Origin: Leptasterias polaris
Lineage: Eukaryota > Echinodermata > Asteroidea > Forcipulatida > Asteriidae
Reading direction: 5' to 3'
Assembly: GCA_037783415.1 (NCBI GenBank)
Contig: JAZGTN010000212.1
Span: 744,001 to 808,000 of the forward strand
DNA: 64,000 nt
Shown: positions 1-10,445 of the stretch, piece by piece
How positions within the stretch are numbered: the first letter of the stretch is position 1
Layout: each line of letters starts with the position of its first letter
Position numbers and translations under genes: made by a program
The notes under the pieces: generated by a model
Database searches by the model: none
The model's input: only the letters and a program-made list of their open reading frames with translations
Told to the model about the DNA's origin: nothing

Positions 1-902
1 CCTAGAAAAGAATGAATGTTCCTTGTGCTTTACTTGTGCTATCTTTGAACTAAATATAAATAACCACAGGTTTCACTGCTGGAGACTCTACTTTTTTAAA
101 TGACCACTGCAAGATGAAAACTAACTGAACTATCCTTACATGAACATTTTGGTAAACTGAAATATGTATACAATTATTTAAAATATCTTACAAGGTCAAA
201 AAGTTTTTGTTGAAAAATGACATTTGAGGTTGTAAAATGGTCCATATTTCCAAGAATATGCCACAAGCATACTTACCATAGCGCAAAGGGATCGTAATTT
301 TATAATCACGAAGACGAGTAAAACATCACTGCTATTTTTTCCATGTTCGTTCTAAAGATTTTTTCTAAAACCGTAGCTTTGCAGTTTTTTCGTTTTACAC
401 AACGAGCGTGCGCAGATAAACGTTTTCCCAACGATTCCCAATGAATTAGCTGCTAGTCTTTGCTATCTTCGCTTTTTTGAAAACTACAATACATGCAAGA
501 ACCAACGAACGCAAGAGGGCGCTTTCTTAATAATGCTTTCACATTAGGAACATACGCTGTTGGCGAAATTCACGATAACATAGAAAAACGACTTGTTTAA
601 TAAAGACTAGTACCTGTCATGTGATATAGCTGTGTACTGTGCAGCATTGATCGTCTCTCATTCGCGACGGTATTGCTGTTATTATTGTGGGCAGCAGAAT
701 GGCCAGTGACTTCGTTCTTCTGTAAGTTTCTTCAAAAATGTGACTGGTGTAGGTTTTATTTTAAGAAAAATGTGACATGTAGAAATAAAGGAACTATTTT
801 GCAGTATAAATGTAAGATTTCACATTGTATTCATCACAATGAACTCAATCGAAATCAGATAAGGCGCATCAGAATGATAAGACGCAGTGACTTTTGTTTA
901 CC

Positions 903-954
903 TTCGAAAGTCAGATAATTACAAGACGCGTCTTATCCGCAGGAAATTACGGTA
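903..954. repeat. Dispersed ~45-bp repeat with a GACGCGTC palindrome, copy 1
   Basis: The sequence from TTCGAAAGTCAGATAA through AAGACGCGTCTTATCCGCAG to GGAAATTACGGTA recurs almost unchanged at 6955-7000. The core AAGACGCGTCTT is a perfect palindrome. This copy has a small insertion (TTAC) between the left part and the palindrome. Related fragments (GATAAGGCGCATC, GATAAGACGCAG) lie just upstream at about 855-890, so it may be the edge of a larger decayed element. Confidence 0.6.
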
Positions 955-2129
955 AGCCCATCGTACTTCTGACGTTACATATGCGCGTATCTAGTTTCAG
1001 GATTTGATTGGCAGATTGTTACTTTTGTCAAATGATCAAAGCAAACAAACACCACATCAGATTGTTCATTTCCTGATGTGAATAAAATTCTGGTATCCCC
1101 CAATTAAAAAAAAAACACCCAAATTCCACTTTCAATTTTTAGTAGTACTATTTTGTGCAGTCCTTGGACAAGGTTAAGGGGTTCCGGAGGAGTACCATTG
1201 CATTCGCCTTTCTGAAAAATGATGGTCCGAAATGTTATCTATGTTTGTCGGCTCTTTGCCCAGAAAAGATCTGTATGACGCTTCTGTTGCCTTTCGTAGG
1301 TTTTGTTCAATCTTTCTTTTTGAATTACCAGGGGGTAGACATCACAGAAATTATGAAAAGAAAACAGACTATAGCCTCTTGCTATTGTTAACATACACAC
1401 CCTATTTAATTCACAGAAAGTCAAAATCCATTGTGTACGTTGGTATTTTTTTGTTATAATGGAAAGGGTTTCCCTACGTATAAGAACATGTAATTTGTTT
1501 ATTTGTTTACATAAATTTGCATTTTATATAAGACAAATGACTAATTAGAAAACAATTATGTAATGACAATAAGCACCAACTATTTAAGTTCAAACTTTCT
1601 TATTTGCAGTCAGCTTCCCCCAAGTTTACCAAGTAGACATAACTCCTTAAAATATTATAAAAATAAAGTTTTACTAAAATCTTGGTAAACCCCTTTAATT
1701 ACATGCAGTTGCCTTTACCTTTGAAAATACAAGTTATTTATTCCAAAATACAAAAAAGGTGGACATGTTTATTACAATAACTTAACACTACAACCCGACT
1801 ATAGAACACCGTTCAATAAAATCAGATGAATCAAAAACCAAAACTATTAATCTGTTTAAAAGGTCTGGTTAATATCCGCTAAATTTCATTTTTTGCATAC
1901 ATTTGTGCATATCAGATTCTTAAGTGACTGTAAATGACTAAATATTCACATTGTGTTTAGTGAAGAAAAACAAAGGGTTAAAAGGGAAGGTACAAAAGAC
2001 AAAAACAAAATGAGACCACAATTGTCAATATTTGAAAGCTCAATTATCCTTAACTACCCGCGAAATCATCCAAAATACTTCCCCTTGGTTTGTCTTTGTT
2101 TGGTTGATTCAAAAGTGACAATTTCACCT

Positions 2130-2399
2130 AAGTTTGAACAAAGGTATCCTGAAGATGTCTTCGTGATAAGGATTTACTGTCAACGACTGTCAATGGTTGT
2201 CAATGACTATCAGTAACTGTCTATGACAGTCAATATACAGGAAGTTACAGTCAGGTAGTGACTCCTACAATCTCAATAAAGTTTGAATTAGGGTATCTTG
2301 ACGTTGTCTTCCTGATTTAGGGAGGTTTTTTGTGTGTAAAGATTGACTGTCATTGCTTGACTACCAATGACTGTCAGTGTACAGGAAGTTACAGTCAGA
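2130..2399. repeat. Degenerate ~140-bp tandem duplication rich in TGACTGTCA
   Basis: Two diverged copies begin with 'gtttgaa..agggtatc.tga' at about 2130 and 2281. Both end in the same block, TACAGGAAGTTACAGTCAG. Between them are many copies of TGACTGTCA or CTGTCAATG in both orientations, so the block is a cluster of short inverted and direct repeats. No coding potential is apparent. Confidence 0.5.
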
Positions 2400-4614
2400 A
2401 TACAATTGATACAAATTATCTTCAGTTAATTGTCCACCCATTTTCTCAGAATCAACAGAATTAAGAAAGTAAAGTATGTAAGACTTTTTTTTTTCTTTAT
2501 TAGGTTTGCAGTTTAAGGATATTGTGTACATTACGGGAAAACTGTCCTTTTTCAGAAACTGACGATGTACATGTACCCTCCCTTCAACCATATACACCAA
2601 TCTACAATAAATATATGGAAAATCTCCTTAATTAAAATTATTATCACATATAGTTCACTAAAATAGAATATTTACAGTCTAGTGCCTACTCTTTATATTA
2701 CAAAATTACCTTCTAGTGAGAAATACTGATTATCTTTTAAAACCATTAGACATGAACATTATTATTTGTTTTTACATTAAATTTGTCAGCTGGCTTTTAT
2801 TGTTTTTGTAGAAGTTTCAACCAATAAAAAGCAGGCATAAATATGGCATAGACTGCATTGACTTGCTGCTGTCATCGTTTAAAATATCACATGTAGATGA
2901 TTGTTTGTTTTTTATTTGACCCAATTTTTGTTTGACCCAATTTTTGTTTCAAAGGTCCATCAGATGGCTTTATCATTAATTTCGCTGGGGATGGAAAAAC
3001 TTAATATGATTAACACCAAGTAGTTGAGCAGATTTTTGAATTAGAAACATCCAAGTTTGCCAGAAATGATTTTGTTCAATGTCCGAGGGCCGACAAACGT
3101 TTGTTTTGTCTTTTTGTTTGCGTGTAGAAAAATAAAGTGAACAAACAGTGATATCTGAGGCTCGTAAACTCTAAGATACAACAAAAGTATATTATTTACA
3201 ACATCTGTTTGTCATTTGAAAGTTTTTCCCCAAGTTTTTCGTCCGTCAACATTATTGTTTCAGCAAACTGTAGTGTCTACAGAACAATTGCAAATCAATA
3301 AGATCAGTTGCAAATTGTAAATTGAACATAATTTTTCCCATTGGAAAGAAACATGCCCCGTTTTTTTTAAGCCTGTTTTCATAAATGTAGAAATTCATCA
3401 GCAGAATAACCTGTTTCAAACACCATATAAACCTTCGATTATGTGCATTGAATACAATTTATTAAGTAGTATACTATTTTTGAATACAGTATAATTATGT
3501 TTATGACTTAATTCACCAGAATTTATTTCGAGAGGTAGGATAAATATACATATTGGTCGAAATTCAAATAAAGGACACATACATTACATTGTCATTTTAC
3601 ACAATCGAATACAAACATTTAAAACATCCATTACATGACTGAAGAGAGGTTGCGGGGCGTGAGCCAAAAGTTCAAAGTTCACACATGTGCAACATACATG
3701 TAGAAGATTCTTTCCTGGAGTTGCCAATGGCCCATAGCTTTGGCTTTGTTTGGTCACAAAACAAAACTGGCAGTTCTTTTTTTGGCTGGATGGCATTTTG
3801 CCTTCATTTGTCAAAATTCCTCATCCTCACCTTAATAATATTAATTTAAACACCAAAATCCCATCTTCCCCTTATCTTAAGTACATGTTTTCTCTGTATT
3901 CCCTGTTAAAGTGTCCAAAACACAACCTTAAACCCCAAATTAATTCTTTAATTTCACTTAAAATGTCAAAAACCCAACCATCACTCTAAGTTGTTTTTGT
4001 CAAAACACCAAAACACCACCACCTTAAATCTTTAATTCTAAGATTTTTAAGATGTACAAACAATAATGTATAAATACCAGTAGTGTCGTAAAGTTACCTC
4101 ATGTACAAATGACAGTATTAGGTTTGTTTACTTTGAGAGATAAAACAAAACTCAGTTCTGAAACAATAAAACATATATGTAAAAATAGTCGCAATACCAT
4201 TTGAACGGAGAGATACATGCAAAGTTGGGAAGAATTGAGAAACGAAAGTACTACTCATTCCATTCAAAAGTCCAAAAGTTTTTAACAAATCCAACAAACT
4301 TTTCTTCATTGTTTACTGAACAATTTTACAGTGACACTTTGATGGGAAATCTCTATGATTTATAAGAAATGGCCTTTATCGTGGCGCAGCCCTCTGGGTT
4401 ATTCTTTCTTTTCTTAGGATGGAAGGGGGAAATAGTCTGGCCCCTTGTGATGATGAGAGTTTGGATTCATGGATGTTATTGCATACGGGGGACATGACAT
4501 TGATGGTGCTGGAGTGTATTGCTTAACAGCTTGATGATGGATGGAGTATAATATACGCTTTTGAGAACTCCTGTTGTACCATCCTTTTTAGAGTACAGAT
4601 TCGTGGCAGCCTCT

Positions 4615-4952
4615 CTAGATGTACATGGCTCGCTCAAGTGCCTTAATCTCATAGGGTTTAGGGATGAGAGAAACAGAAGCCATTCCTTGTAGGTCTACCT
4701 TAGCATTCAGTGGCAGTTGGAAGCAAAACTTCTGGAGCAGCTTGCCCAAGATGAGGAAGAGCTCTGACTTGGCCATGCCCTTGCCGATGCAGCTCCTTTG
4801 GCCGGTCGAGAAGGGCATGAAGAAGGGAAACTCAGACATGTTGCGGAGTTTTCCCTCCGAGTCTAGGAAGCGCTCGGGGAGGAAATCGTGAGGTCGGTCC
4901 CACATTGCCTCATCATGATGAACAGCCCAGAAGTTGGCCATAACTTGGGTTC
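4615..4952 (-). CDS. P450 coding exon 4 (residues 383-494, heme-binding end)
   Basis: After the acceptor AAATTAG|GA, the exon encodes TQVMANFWAVHHDEAMW, PERF and the heme loop with the cysteine ligand, then the L-helix (GMAKSELFLILGKLLQKF) and the C-terminal strands. It ends ...ALERAMYI and a TAG at 4615-4617. The length and position of the stop fit a normal full-length P450, with no truncation. Confidence 0.95.
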
Positions 4953-7900
4953 CTAATTTGTGGAATAGAATAAGAAAACAATTTAGTTATGAGGCAAAAA
5001 ATGAAATGGGAAAAAAACAAAAAACAAAAAAACAAACAAAAAGAAGAGAAAGAAATTTCTTTAGAAGTGTAAACAACACTATCATTTTGTTGTTCGTTGT
5101 CATACTTCAGCATACTAATTATACTATTTGTATAAATTTACTAACCAGCTACATGTATGTACATTGCATGGGATAAAATATTAGATTACGAGTACAATAT
5201 AATACTATTACTTCAATTGTGTATGTATCAGAAAGCTAGCATGCTGCCACTGGCAATTGTAAATGGCGCCCTCTTGTGTCTGCAGTGCAACCTCATTTAC
5301 ATTGCCCTGAACTTTCTGCCAATGAAAGGTGGTGTTGTTTTGTGGCCAACAGAGGGCACTGTTACAGATGCTCATCAACTGCATACATTTACACATAGGG
5401 TTCACATTACAATGAATACATGATGAACTGAAGTAGAATAGCATTGGTAATCATTTTTAGCTTTTAAACAATTCCGCAAGTGTTTGGCATCACCAGTGGA
5501 TGGGAATTTGATAACTTTTAATAACATTTTGAGGCATGTTTTTTATGTAAAAGAATTATTATTATTTGTTGATGTGAACGCATGAGGTAACTGACCTTTA
5601 GGGATGTAGTACCCTCCGACTCTTGTGTCGACAGCAGCTGCATGTGGTACCCCTAGGATGGTCAAAGAGCTAAACCTCATGATCTCATACACTGTAGCCT
5701 CTGCACAAAGACAATCAAAAAGTACAATAATTAGTCTAATATTACAAAACAATCTACTGCAAATCCATTCTGAGGTATGCTAGTTTTTTTTATGTATAGA
5801 GCACTGCACGTAACCCTGGCATGGCATGAGGCCAGGTAGACTCTCATCCCAGTGTAATGATTTGAAGCTTTAAGATGAGTTCTGTGTGGAAAGTTCTGTA
5901 TTTTGGAAGATCGTGAAGTGCCTTTGGAGATCAAGTGAGCTGCTGTAATCTCTTTTTTTTTGTGGTAGTGCTTTTAATAGTATATTAGAAACAATGATGA
6001 GTGGTTAAAATTCCTGAAGTAAATTCAGTAGAGTACTGATGATAAAAGGTGAAAATCAAATTGTCAAATTCCCCGTATTGGCATGGTGACCTCCTCTCTG
6101 TGTTCATTCTTTTCCATATGGAGTTGGCCATTGTGTCAATGTAGCCGTGTCCTTCATATGGCCACAGCACATAAATACAAAATGATATGCAAGTGTATGA
6201 TAAGTTCGAATGTACAATTGACATTCAGGCCTTTTGACAAATGGATTTGCAGTGGAGTTGTCTTGGACGGCAATTGTATGGTTTCTATGGGATTTGGTCC
6301 TTGGTGGAAGGCTTAGCATCCTTTGTACACATGAGCTGAGTCTGTATCAAGGTATTTCCTAATCCGTATTGCTTTTATTTAAAGTCTACCGGTGTAATAA
6401 TCAGATGGTGTGGAGCACAGGTCTTAATATCATTGTACATGTACTGCACATGTGTAACAGCACACGTTTTGCAATGGGTTTTACTGACTTTTCTTGAGTT
6501 TATTTTTTGGCAGTACAGGTTGTTTTTGTCATTCACGAGCTCGATAGAAAATATGACCCCATCATTTTGGGAAATTCATTAGCTGCTGATTAGAGAATGG
6601 ATTAATTTTAAACTTGCTCTTTTTGTTTATAAATGCTTGGACAAAACTACTCCTGGATATATTTCCAATTTACTGTCATTTTACACTCCTCCATGTTTCC
6701 TTTGGTCAACACTTAACATTACTCACTTGAATGTTCCCCTTGCAAACAAAGCTCTGGGTCAAAAAGCTTTCAATGTAGCTAGACTAATGATTTGGAACAA
6801 TCTTCCTCCTAACTTTAGGGAATATGTCAATTTTATCTTTATTTTGTTAAGCTCTTAAGACTCACCTCTCTATCCATTTAATTTCAATCATGTGTGCTAT
6901 GATCTTGATTTATAGCCTCTATAAATTTTGACTGTTTCCGTAATTTCTTTAATCTTCGAAAGTCAGATAAGACGCGTCTTATCCGCAGGAAATTTCGGTA
7001 CATTGTTTTATGTTAAATTTCCAAATCTTTTGAGTCATTATTTTATGCCGCAAGGAAGTTTCTACAGAAACTATTGTTGGTTGTTAGCTTTTGTTCTGAA
7101 ATTATTTCTCCCTACTTTGTACTGACTTGTCAGTTCAACCTGTGAACAATTCTGAAGACTTTCAGGGGGGGGGGGGGATAATGAAGGGGGACTTACCCAA
7201 ATACGGCAATGAGGATTTGCTTTCCAGGTTGAGTAGTCCATCCTTCCCAAGAACCTCGTCAATCTGGTCTTGGACTTTAGCTTGCTTCTTGGGAAATGCC
7301 GCCATGTACAGTAAACCCCACTGCAGTGTATTGGCTACAGTGTCTGTACCTTAATTGACAAAAACAAACAATCTTCGGTAAGAATAAGTTATCATATTTA
7401 CATATTTTTTTCAAGGGGGAAATACTATGGTTACTTAGTGTTATTGGTGTCAAACTTCTCTCTTCTTGAAGATTTCCATTAGTTGGGGTTTGTTAATAAC
7501 CCCATTCCAATTGTCAACATCAAAAGTCAGAAAAAACATTAAGAAAGCACTTTTTCTGTTTCTTGCTTTAAACAAAATCACGTTTGGGACATGGAAATGA
7601 AATTGGCAAATTGAACGTTAATTTGCAATTTGAATTTTGCTTTTTGGTGCTTGTTGTAACTATTCGTACAATACAGCCCGCAGGAAATGTGGACAACGTT
7701 TTTCAGGTAGTAATCACACTTGTTGTGGTCTGTTAGAATACATTTGTGTCAAGTAATAAACGGTAAATTTTGATATAATTATAAGCAGTTGACACAAAGT
7801 ATGATTTTGAAGTGTTAAGCTGCTAAATATCATCTTGTCATAATATAATATTTGTTTAATGTGGGGTTTGGGAAAGGATGAGGTTGAAGTGTCTATCTTG

Positions 7901-9050
7901 ATTTGTTTTCTTATTTCTTTTGTTAGTTTTACACACTACTACAGGGTGAAATTCTTGCCGGGGATATTTTTTGTTGGGTTTAAATTATTTAAATGACACA
8001 TTTTGACATACAAAGGATGTAAATACAAGTGGCAGTGACACACAAGAAAGTGGGTGTGCCTACACATCTTCTTGTGTGCATGCCTCCTGCTTTGACGACA
8101 TAGAGAGGTTAAAGCATGTAACCTTTTTGTATGAGATAGAGAGTGAAAAAAATAAGCCTACCTGCAAAGAACATGAGCCACATGTTGATGATGATGTGCT
8201 CGGGTGTCAAGACACTAAGTAAGTTCTCATCCTTCTCCTGCACTGCTTGCTTGGCCGAGGCCAGCATGGCATCCAGCATATCCCGCACCTCACCGTCCTT
8301 GTACGTTGCCACGTGTTGCACGTACTTCCTCATCAGCAGTCTGTCTCGTTTGTCCTTGGCTTTGAGGAGGCTATCGAACCACTTGTTGGGGAAGTGCCTT
8401 AACCATGGCAGCGCGTTGACGGGGTGGACTGGTGAGATCACCTTCAGGATTTGGGCTGAGTAGTCCAAGATTTCATGGAGCTCAGGATCATTATGTGAAT
8501 ACCGCTCCCCAAATGAAATGTTACAGAGGATGTTTAGTGAGGCCAGGTACAAATCCTGGCAGGGGTTGAACGCCTTGCCGTGATAGTCCAGCATTTTATT
8601 AATAAGGCAATCGGCCTCCTCACTGATTTTGACGGCAAGGCTGCTGTTGTTTATCACTCTGAGGGCGCTACGGCAAAGTTTTGTGTGCAGACGCCACTGA
8701 TTGGTGTCCTTGCACGTCAAGAATCCTTTATCTCCGACTAAGACATCCATGCAATAGATGTTTGGTCTGTGAGAAATGTCCAAGCCTTTGTACGCCTCCT
8801 TGATCACCTCGCAGCTGTTGAGGATCACGACGCGCTGCGATCCCAACTTGATGCTGAAGATGTTGCCGTACTTCTTTGCTAGTTCTAACATGGAGAGGTG
8901 AGGGGCATTACAGTCGATGCTGAGTGCATTCCCGATGAATGGGATGGATGACGGCCCAGGAGGCATCCGTCGAATAGTGTAATCATACTGTTCCTTGAGG
9001 TAGTACAAGGCACAGAGTGCCGTGCCACAAAGAGAAGCTGTGAGGATCAT
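4615..9050 (-). CDS. Cytochrome P450, CYP clan 2, CYP17/CYP1-like; complete 4-exon gene
   Basis: This is a heme-thiolate monooxygenase, expected in the endoplasmic reticulum membrane with NADPH-P450 reductase as electron donor. Joining 8162-9050, 7197-7349, 5596-5700 and 4615-4952 gives 1485 nt, or 494 residues plus a TAG stop, with no frameshift. Landmarks are: an N-terminal membrane anchor (residues 1-18); the proline hinge PPGP (30-33); a C-helix WRLHTKL (W119); the I-helix AGTDT (296-300); the K-helix ExxR (E353-R356); PERF (408-411); and the heme loop FSTGQRSCIG (430-439) with Cys437 as iron ligand. The WxLH block, the HHDE..W region and RSCIG resemble vertebrate CYP17, while the C-terminus also resembles CYP1, so the subfamily is unsettled and the substrate (steroid or xenobiotic) is inferred only. 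All three introns are phase 1. The ATG at 9050 follows a good CACC context. Confidence 0.95.
5596..5700 (-). CDS. P450 coding exon 3 (residues 348-382)
   Basis: This 105-nt exon encodes EATVYEIMRFSS, which contains the K-helix ExxR pair, and then the VPHAA..DTRVGGYYIPKG strand region typical of clan 2 P450s. The acceptor is TTTGTGCAG|AG and the donor is CCTAAAG|GTCAGT. Both junctions are phase 1, matching the neighbouring exons. Confidence 0.93.
6590..6857 (+). mobile_element. LINE fragment, reverse transcriptase C-terminal end (in P450 intron 2)
   Basis: The plus-strand frame reads KCLDKTTPGYISNLLSFYTP and, later, ALGQKAFNVARLMIWNNLPP. This is the characteristic tail of CR1/L2-type non-LTR retrotransposon ORF2 proteins ('YK.L.G.AP.YI..LL...' then 'AF...AP..WN.LP'). 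It is 5'-truncated, lies antisense in P450 intron 2 (5701-7196) and has a stop shortly after the motif. It is a dead fragment. Confidence 0.6.
6955..7000. repeat. Dispersed ~45-bp repeat with a GACGCGTC palindrome, copy 2
   Basis: It matches 903-954 in the same orientation (TTCGAAAGTCAGATAA, then GACGCGTCTTATCCGCAGG, then AAATTTCGGTA). This copy lacks the 4-base insertion, so the palindrome extends to ATAAGACGCGTCTTAT. It lies in P450 intron 2, about 100 bp after the LINE fragment. Confidence 0.6.
7166..7178. repeat. Poly-G run in P450 intron 2
   Basis: An uninterrupted G tract lies about 20 bp from the donor of P450 exon 2. It is one of about ten such homopolymer tracts of 10-21 bases in the window (for example 11431-11449, 36721-36738, 41514-41527, 53181-53201, 63775-63795). 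Exact lengths may include assembly error. Confidence 0.7.
7197..7349 (-). CDS. P450 coding exon 2 (residues 297-347)
   Basis: This 153-nt exon completes the I-helix oxygen-activation motif (AGTDT) and reads on through WGLLYMAAFPKKQAKVQDQI to SLPYL, the J-helix region. The acceptor is TTAAG|GT and the donor is TTTGG|GTAAGT. Its reading frame begins with the two bases GT and contains no ATG-initiated long frame on this strand, so simple ORF calling misses it. Splicing with exon 1 keeps the frame. Confidence 0.93.
8162..9050 (-). CDS. P450 coding exon 1 (residues 1-296 plus one base)
   Basis: This 889-nt exon carries the membrane anchor, the PPGP hinge, the substrate-recognition region and helices A to the start of I. 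It ends TTTGCAG|GTAGGC, a canonical donor, after the first base of codon 297. In the C-helix the position normally held by arginine (W+4 in WxxxR) reads threonine, followed by lysine (WRLHTK), a departure worth noting. The hydrophobic leader has the usual microsomal P450 pattern, without a mitochondrial targeting peptide. Confidence 0.95.
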
Positions 9051-9350
9051 GGTGACTCTGAGAGTAGTTGTCGGTTAGCAAGCGTGTGTCCCCCAGTTGG
9101 TGATCCGATTCGTGACAGTGAACTTGTGCGTTTCAGTTTGTCTGCCAAAATGACAAATAGGAGAAAGGGAAGTTAGTTTTTGAAAACATCACCAACTGTG
9201 AAGTGATGACACACAATCTCAAAGCGTTTGTGAATGATGTCTGGCCGAGACAAAGTCGAGCTCTAGTGTCTCCCCACGTCTACCAGCATAAATGATATTG
9301 AGAAGTGAAGGAAGTGTTTAATACTAGCCAACATCCTCAAGCAATAATCC

Positions 9351-9356
9351 TTTATA
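9351..9356 (-). promoter_or_regulatory. Candidate TATA box for the P450 gene
   Basis: On the minus strand the sequence reads GCATATAAAGG, a good TATA-box match, about 300 bp upstream of the P450 ATG. A start site 25-30 bp downstream (near 9325) would give a 5' leader of roughly 275 nt. That leader contains upstream ATGs, and CTCTCAG about 10 bases before the ATG could be a splice acceptor, so a 5' UTR intron is possible. Placement rests only on motif and distance. Confidence 0.35.
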
Positions 9357-10104
9357 TGCGCTCTATGTACATGTTTGCACACGCACAATTACACATTCAC
9401 GGCCTTGTCCGAAGACAACTATGTCCTTCAGTTTGAGGTTGGAGGTTTGTGAATTCAAAGAAACAGCAGATTAGATGGCGTTGAGAACACCCACTGTATG
9501 TGGTTTATACCTGTGTGAGTTGGACATGGATTTAATTCACTTCCTGTGTTCTCGGATTCGATCTTGAAGTATAGTTGTTAGTTCAACAAATGCTTGAAGT
9601 TCATGGAACCTTCTGAAACTTCTTGCACTTTCGGACTCAAAGTCAATTTAATTTGCATCAGAAATATATTTGTATTTGCCCCTTAGAAATTTGTTTACCA
9701 GAAAAAATTTGATGTGTAAGATTTCGCAAACTTGTAACTATGATGGACTGTTTTGTTTCCAGAACAAGTTCAATACCACTTCAAATTTTAAAATGAAATA
9801 TGGAGCTTTTGAATGAATACATTCAAAGAAATTAAAAACCGATGTTGATCTATTTTTAAAGTGTAAACCTCAAAGTCTGTAACCATTTTATATAATTGTG
9901 TGGGAAAGTAAAAGGGAAGGGGGGTGTCAATTCCCATTAGCCTTGATCCAGATTTGAGTATCCATGATCTAGATTTTGGATAATCTTCATCTGCGAGTGT
10001 CACTTGCCTTTCTGTGGTTTCCAAGTATAAAAAAAGTCAAACTATGGTTTAGACAAGAAACATTTATTTCCTGAGGGTCGACATTGTGATGCAACCAATT
10101 TATT

Positions 10105-10445
10105 TTAAAGGGACGGTATACCTTTGGTGATTACTCCATAAAACCTACTTTGTAAAGAGCATCAGAGAGCAGTGGATATTATAAAGCATTGTTAGAAACG
10201 GCACTCTTTGAATTAATGTAGTTTTAGGGAAAGAGGCATTTAAAGAAATAAGATAAAAATTAATCTGAGCTCAGGCATCTAAAAACACACAATTCTATGC
10301 AACAAGGGTGTTTTTTTCTTTCATTATGTTCTTGCAACTTCGATAAAAAATTTAGCCCAAATTTTCACAGGTTTGTTGTTTTGTGCATATGTTGGGATAC
10401 ACCAAGTGAGGATACTGGTCTTTGACAATTACCTGCCTTAAATGC
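10105..10445. repeat. Abundant echinoderm-type dispersed repeat (~340 bp, MITE-like)
   Basis: The block starts TTTAAAGGGACGGTATACC, passes through 'aaacggcactctttgaa', 'acaagggtgtttttttctttcattat' and 'ttcacaggtttgtt.ttttgtgcatatgttg', and ends 'gtctttgacaattacctgccttaaa'. The ends are imperfectly inverted (AAGGgacGGTA.acctTTGGTgATTAC against gacAATTACCtgCCTT). I recall very similar ~400-bp repeats as extremely common in sea star sequences, which is my main lineage clue, but I could not check it. Confidence 0.55.

Larger units (their letters stand above)
1..4614. other. Intergenic, 3' flank of the P450 gene; no gene seen
   Basis: The stretch is AT-rich, and its open frames are short, unconserved in appearance and without recognisable domains. 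It contains a 45-bp dispersed repeat near 903-954 and a degenerate duplication at 2130-2399, listed separately. The P450 3' UTR should occupy the part just below 4615 on the minus strand, but I could not assign a convincing polyadenylation signal close to the stop codon. Confidence 0.6.
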
